From Paulownia fortunei (Eukaryota > Streptophyta > Magnoliopsida > Lamiales > Paulowniaceae): 64,000 bases of DNA. The stretch spans positions 14,224,071 to 14,288,070 of the forward strand of contig CM033118.1 in the NCBI GenBank assembly GCA_019321725.1, given 5' to 3'. Below, one piece after another: positions 59,101-64,000 of the stretch; within the stretch, counting starts at the first letter, position 1, and the number at the start of each line of letters is the position of its first letter. Under the pieces are notes generated by a model that was not told where the DNA came from, did no database searches, and saw nothing but the letters and a program-made list of their open reading frames with translations. Position numbers and translations under genes: made by a program.

Positions 59101-59194
59101 ATAGAAAAAAAAAGTTATACACAACATACGTGCACAAATTATGTTGTACGGGTTGTATATATATATTTATACATATTGTTAGGAGGTTATGACA
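56166..59194 (+). mobile_element. Chromovirus LTR, 3.03 kb, shared between two bodies
   Basis: It starts TATAATACCCAAGCC (TGTAATACCC is usual) and ends TTATGACA. It follows the polypurine tract of the element on its left, so it is that element's 3' LTR. It is also followed by a primer site and gag start, so it acts as a 5' LTR to its right. Near 58384-58540 two copies of a repeat of about 102 bp are seen (GGATCACAGGGG and GGATCACAAGGG). The frame 58306-58518 crosses this repeat and is not a gene. Confidence 0.85.
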
Positions 59195-59198
59195 AGAG

Positions 59199-59211
59199 TG
59201 GTATCAGAGCC
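59199..59211 (+). other. Chromovirus primer binding site (tRNA-Met type)
   Basis: TGGTATCAGAGCC, four bases after the LTR end. Confidence 0.85.
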
Positions 59212-59360
59212 CAGGTTTTGATTCTGTAGACTGTCCATATACATGATCTTAGAACTTCTGGAGCCCAGCCATACCAGTAAGTTTTATTTTATGTTATATT
59301 CCATTATATATTTCATGAATTATATTACCTATTTGTTATAAACAAAATAGTATTGCAGTC

Positions 59361-59730
59361 ATGGTGAGAACAAGGGGTGAAAGTAGTAGTTGAGCCAGAG
59401 AACCCCAGGAGAGCAGACACCTATTCTGAATAATGATCATGATATTATCATCAATCGACTTACAGAGCTTCTTGAACGATAATCAGAACAAATTCAGTAA
59501 CTTATCCAGCAGAGGGATATGGGTGGGACAACTAAGGGCTGAAATGGTTCAACCACAACCCCGAGTAGAACAGGTGGAGATAGTTGGGGAAAGATTTAGA
59601 AAACTGAACCCACCGTGTTTGAGGATGCACTAGATCCTACAGCTGCTAAAGATTGGTTGAGAACTCTTGAAAATATGTTTCACTACAGTAGAGTTTCAGA
59701 AGGAGAGAAAGTGATGTGTGCATCCTTTAT
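59361..59730 (+). pseudogene. Chromovirus gag start, cut by insertion
   Basis: It parallels 51621-51985: ATGGTGAGAACAAGG, then LTELLER, a VEIVGERFRKLNPP-type block and EGEKVMCASF. It has stops and a shift. At 59730, within the codons before the GHWWDT box, it is replaced by a new LTR. Confidence 0.85.
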
Positions 59731-60111
59731 TATGATACGCGAGCCGCTTACTACTCACATGGCCAAATATGATTCATGCATTACATGTTAATTGTGTGCT
59801 ATTTGCATTAATATGACGTCATATAATTCATTTTATTTTATACGGCATTTTTAATCATTGAAAACTTAATTTTGAAGCTCTCGCACGGTATTGATTATCG
59901 AATATTGGGTCATTGTGGTGTTGTGCTTTTATATAAATACTGATCTTGCTATATACATGATGTGTGCGAAAGTATTTTAAATAGGGTTGTGCATGTAAGA
60001 AGTGATTTATCTTTTTTTAAAGTGTTACAAAAAAAATACCATGCATGCACACAGGTTCTATCATGTCAAATTATACTAGATATCTAGTTGTGTAGTAATG
60101 GGCGTGTTACA
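59731..60111 (+). mobile_element. Chromovirus LTR with large internal deletion
   Basis: It starts TATGATACGCGAGCC (compare TATAATACCCAAGCC at 56166) and ends GTGTTACA before a primer site at 60115, but is only 381 bp, against 3029 bp for its relative. The first 150 bp match the LTR start (CCAAATATGATTCATGCATTACATG). The middle, with any promoter, is lost. Confidence 0.75.
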
Positions 60112-60114
60112 GAG

Positions 60115-60127
60115 TGGTATCAGAGCC
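60115..60127 (+). other. Chromovirus primer binding site (tRNA-Met type)
   Basis: TGGTATCAGAGCC after the shortened LTR. Confidence 0.8.
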
Positions 60128-60264
60128 CAGGTCTTGATTCTGTAGACTGTCCATGTACATGATCTTAGAACTTGCGGAGCGTAGCCACGCTAGTAAGTTT
60201 TACATTATCATATATTGCATTACATATTCCATGAATTATATTGGCCATATGTTGTTACTGTAAA

Positions 60265-60638
60265 ATGGTAAGAACTCGTGGTGAGAGCAGTTGTGGTGCT
60301 AGAGCGCAGAAAAATGAGATACCCACCCTGGTTAATGATCGAGATACCAGGATTAACCGATTAATAGAGTTGATTGAACGATAGTCCAAACAAATTCAGC
60401 AACTGATTTGACAAAGAGATAATGGTGAGCAACCACGAGTGGAGATAAACCAACAGCGGGCGGACTATATATATATGGTGGGAGAATGATTTAGGAGGCT
60501 GGATCCCCCAATATTTGAGGATGCGATTGATCCTACCACTGTAGAGGACTGGTTGAGGACCATGGAAAACATGTTCCAGTATAGCAGGGGCTAGTCCAGT
60601 AGAGGAGGGTAATGTGTGCCATTTTCATGCTTCACGGT
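60265..60638 (+). pseudogene. Chromovirus gag start of a third element, cut by insertion
   Basis: It starts MVRTRGESS, followed by NRLIELIER, a stop, and PIFEDAIDPTTVEDWLRTME. It ends after a CATGCTTCACGGT stretch that corresponds to FMLRG in the first element. Stops and a shift are present. At 60639 a new, younger LTR begins. Confidence 0.8.
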
Positions 60639-62935
60639 TGTAATGCCCAATTCTCAATTCTCTCCTATATAGCCAATAATAAGCATTTTGCATGAATTGC
60701 ATCTAATCAATGTGCATTATTGAATTATGGCTTACAAATAGCATGATTGCACGAACATGAATAATTGTTATTATATGCTTCAGTTATGATTTAACATGCA
60801 TTAGTACATGAAATATGAGATCAAACTTTCATTTCTTAATTTAACATATTCCTTAAGTGCCCTTTTTGCAGTGAAAAGCTCGGTATCTCGGTTAAGGAAG
60901 ATTGATATGTTGAATGGCTATGAAATGAATTATTTGTATTGCTCCATACTAGTTATATGCTAAAGTGATTAATTGTCTAAATATTTACTTGAAATATGTT
61001 ACATTGGCTAAGAACTAAAAGTATGCACAATGGTGCAATTTGATTGGTTGGTTGACTAGGTTGCATAAAACCATTCTAAACCGCATTGCACTTGATTATA
61101 ACACCAAAGCATCAATTTTTGTCATCTCCTAAGCCCATGAACGTGGCTTTTGGCATGAGAAGACACCAAGCATGATGCAACCAATCATCACCCTCCACTT
61201 ACCTCTCTTTGAAAGGTCAAAGAAATCATTTTCATCCATATTTCATGTGGAAGCACCTCAAAAACGACCAGCCCTTATTCTCCTAAGTTTCTCCCAAATT
61301 TCTACACTCTCATACTCACAAAAGTTGAATTCAATCCATAGGAATCCATAGAACACAAGCTAGAACAAGTTTCCATCCTTTTAAGCTTGAAAACCGTTGA
61401 TTTTGAAGCTTAAATCCAACTTAATCAAGGTATATTCTTTTTCAATGTTTCTTATGATGAATTTGTAGTATCTTGGATGGTTACATGTTTTAGTATGCTT
61501 TTGTAGGATTGAAAACTTAAGTAAGTTACACTTGAAGCCAAAACCAAGCTAGTTAAGCTAATTTTTAGCAAAATTGATAGTCTTGTGAAATTGTTTAATT
61601 TACTTGTTTCTATTGATTTTGTAATGCTTATATGGTGTTTGGAAGTTTCTTTGAATGATTGAAAACAATAGCAATTAGTTTGCTTAATTGAAGGTTAGAA
61701 TCAATTTAAGTTAGAATCAAGTTTACGTCATTTTAATTCGGATTGTGTTCATGTTTTAGGGGCTGCCCTAATAATCATATTTGAATTATTAGTTATTTAA
61801 TGGCTGCCCTAATGTTTAATATTTTGAATTAGTAGTAAAATATGGAGTATGCATTGTTTTTAAGGTTATGTAATTGATATGTAATTCTTTACAAAAGATT
61901 GAAAAGTGTATATAAACTTTAACTAGAATAGACTAAATGATTTATAAAAAGGATATTAAATGGTACATGATTTGATTATGTTAGGCCTTTAACACATCCT
62001 ATCTTCCAAAGAGATTGGCCTTTTCACCTAGCACAAAGTGGACTTGAGGTAAGTTGAAGCTTTCATTTGGTGTATCACAAGAATCATATAATGTTTGTTC
62101 ATGTTTTAATGTGATTGTTGTTGTTTGTCAAATGATGTAATGTTTGATGCATTTATGGTTTATGAAGCGTGATACTATTAAGAATATAATGAGGTTTTTG
62201 AAAAGGAAGTATGGTACTTGATTGATGGTCGGGTAGACGAGGGACGCGGGAGGGACCGGCGGACCCAACAAATGGTGGCAAATACTTGAGGTTGAAAAAC
62301 CGGTATAGGAAAGCCACAATGAATGAGATAGAATACGGCTAATACCTGAGGTTGAAAGACCAAGTATGGAAACCCCGTATTAGTTCTCTTATTGGCCAAT
62401 CATTATGAACAGGTTCCGAAAACTATAGTCTATCACTATTAGTTAGGTACCACACTTCAAGGGCCCTAAAGAATGATTTATGAATGAAAATTATTAAATA
62501 GAATATTGCATTTAATGATTTATGAGATGTGCATATACGTTATTTGTTATTGCATCAGTTTCACCTTACTGAGCCTTTAGCTCATTAGATTCATGTGATG
62601 CAGGTGGAAATGTATAGGTTTAGAGGTTGACTAAGTCTCTAGAGCGGCCGGACAGAGATTTGTTCATATGCCATGCTTCGACATGTTTTGTAGTTTATTT
62701 TGAAAACATAGTTTTGTTTTTAAATAAGCCGCTCTGTTATGGTTTTGTAAACAGATGTACTCAGTTTTGATATATGTATATGGTGTGTTAAAAATGATTC
62801 AAGTTCTTTCTCTTATAGCTAAGAATGGGAACTTTTATTAAAAACCATAACTCTAGTAAAGATGAAAAATTAACATTTCTTGACTTAACTATATCAGTTT
62901 GTTTAGGCTCTGCAGTTAGGTTAAGGGGTGTTACA
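60639..62935 (+). mobile_element. 5' LTR of a young chromovirus
   Basis: 2297 bp, starting TGTAATGCCCAATTC and ending GGGGTGTTACA, with matching TGTAA...TTACA ends. It is followed by a perfect primer site and an open gag. A tandem repeat of about 60 bp lies at 62279-62376 (TACTTGAGGTTGAAAAACC and TACCTGAGGTTGAAAGACC). GTATATAAAC near 61909 is a candidate TATA box. Minus-strand frames at 62128-62399 are by-products. It belongs to a different subfamily from the LTRs at 56166 and 59731. Confidence 0.85.
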
Positions 62936-62940
62936 GTTTG

Positions 62941-62952
62941 TGGTATCAGAGC
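62941..62952 (+). other. Primer binding site of the young chromovirus
   Basis: TGGTATCAGAGC, a perfect initiator tRNA-Met match, five bases after the LTR end. Confidence 0.9.
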
Positions 62953-63138
62953 GGAGGTTTAGTCGTTCCTGTAGACAGAAGAAGGCATATGAACACATCC
63001 TGGCTGGGAAACTTGGTCAACTGCATGTTTATTTGCTTTTATGTTTATTTGATTATATTTCATTCCATATTATTGTCATGATTATGCATTTATTATTGGC
63101 TAATGAATGGAATGAGACTGGGCAATGCATATCAGGTC

Positions 63139-64000
63139 ATGGCACCAAAAAGGAAGACAATGGATGATCATGAGGGTAATCATAGTGTGGTGGATAATTT
63201 GACTGATCTCATTCAACAACAAACTAGAATGCATGGTGAACAGATACAACAATTGCTAGATATGCAACAAAGAACCCAAGAACAGAATCAGCGCCTTCCT
63301 CCACCACAAGCTCGACAGGATCCTTCACAGGCTGTATATGAGAAGTTTAGAAAGATGGAACCGGTTGATTTTAATGGTGGGTCTGATCCCATGGTTGCAG
63401 AGGAATGGGTGAAATCTTTGGACACTATCTTTGACTACATGCGAATTGATGATGCTGAGAAGGTACTCTGTGCAATTTTCTTGTTGAAGAAGGATGCTAG
63501 AACATGGTGGGAAGGAGCTAAACTTGCAGTGAATATGGAAGAACTAACTTGGGAGAGGTTTAAAACAATCTTTTATGATAAGTATTTCACCAGGGATGCT
63601 AGGTCACTCAGAGTAAAGGAATTCTTGGAGTTAAAACAAGGAGCGATGTCTGTATGTGATTATGTGAGAAAATTTGAACAGGGTTGCAAGTATGTGCCAT
63701 ACATTGCCAGAGACAACAATGAGAAGATGGATCATTTCTTGAGGGGCCTTAATCCTGAAATTAGAAGAGATGTGAGAATGTCTTCAGTAACAGAGTTTAG
63801 AGAACTGGTGGACAAGTCTTTGATGGCTGATTTAGATGAGAAAGAGATTGAGAAATTCCAACAACAAAAGAAGCAAGTATTCACTCCAAGAAATCTAAAC
63901 CAGTGGAAGAAAGGAGAGCAAAAATTAAGCCAAGGGAATGAAAAGCGTCCTAGAGTTGGACAGACTTCTTCTACAATTGAAAGGCCTAAATGTACTAAGT
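63139..64000 (+). CDS. Chromovirus gag (gag-pol start), open to the window edge
   Basis: Structural polyprotein start of a Tekay-type chromovirus. It begins [10 protein letters not shown] at 63139 and stays open for 287 codons with no stop or shift up to the window edge. Residues 15-65 are Gln-rich and likely coiled coil ([18 protein letters not shown]). The retrotransposon gag domain spans roughly residues 85-225, with [42 protein letters not shown] and [19 protein letters not shown] basic, Gln/Lys-rich linker follows, and the first Cys of a likely zinc knuckle (RPKCTK) is the last thing seen. It is unlike all other coding regions of retroelements in this window, which are full of stops, so the element is probably recent. 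Protease and pol lie beyond the window. Confidence 0.9.
   Translation, partial: MAPKRKTMDDHEGNHSVVDNLTDLIQQQTRMHGEQIQQLLDMQQRTQEQNQRLPPPQARQDPSQAVYEKFRKMEPVDFNGGSDPMVAEEWVKSLDTIFDYMRIDDAEKVLCAIFLLKKDARTWWEGAKLAVNMEELTWERFKTIFYDKYFTRDARSLRVKEFLELKQGAMSVCDYVRKFEQGCKYVPYIARDNNEKMDHFLRGLNPEIRRDVRMSSVTEFRELVDKSLMADLDEKEIEKFQQQKKQVFTPRNLNQWKKGEQKLSQGNEKRPRVGQTSSTIERPKCTK

Noticed and set aside
62128..62399. Minus-strand frames of 63 and 73 codons
   Set aside because: They overlap the tandem repeat within the young chromovirus LTR, which explains their repeated Phe-Gln-Pro words.
1..64000. tRNA, rRNA or organellar insertions
   Set aside because: I saw no tRNA cloverleaf sequence or rRNA blocks; the TGGTATCAGAGCC matches are retroelement primer sites, not tRNA genes.

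Overview
The window is nuclear DNA of a flowering plant, probably a dicot. Evidence: the first exon of a plant-type GT14 glycosyltransferase, Athila and Tekay-type Ty3/gypsy elements, Ty1/copia LTRs with initiator tRNA-Met primer sites, a decayed caulimovirid, and very AT-rich DNA full of TTAATTAA motifs. The species cannot be named from the sequence. Only the first 2 kb carries a normal host gene. From about 4.7 kb to the end the DNA is nested retroelements in many states of decay.

Layout. 1-2007: exon 1, part of intron 1 and a possible promoter of a GT14 gene on the minus strand. 2.0-4.7 kb: AT-rich intergenic DNA with a diverged direct repeat. 4.7-12.3 kb: copia LTR pieces, an Athila LTR piece, a minus-strand copia element (pol 7.6-10.2 kb) and a hAT transposase remnant. 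12.3-20.2 kb: a plus-strand Athila element with 5' LTR, primer site, gag, protease, RT, RNase H and integrase, all broken by stops; no 3' LTR was found. 20.2-24.8 kb: copia LTRs and a leader. 24.8-31.9 kb: five tandem copies of a 1.417-kb unit that spans the edge of a copia LTR insertion. 32.6-38.0 kb: the ruined body and stacked LTR ends of that copia element. 38.0-48.9 kb: a minus-strand Athila shell with both outer ends, whose middle holds a copia LTR and an endogenous pararetrovirus (43.8-48.4 kb) flanked by TGACGTCA motifs. 48.9-50.7 kb: a second copy of that copia LTR. 50.7-64.0 kb: Tekay-type chromoviruses in series: one nearly full element, an LTR followed by a truncated gag, an element with a shrunken LTR, and a young element whose gag is open to the window edge.

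How it fits together: no operon or host pathway can be read here. The units interact as genomic parasites inserted into one another. Most of their stops can be explained by C-to-T change on either strand, as expected for methylated, silenced repeats. The youngest parts appear to be the chromovirus at the right edge (60.6 kb onward) and the 1.417-kb tandem array. The array is the most unusual structure: each unit joins about 92 bp of an inverted older copia element to the first 1.3 kb of a copia LTR.
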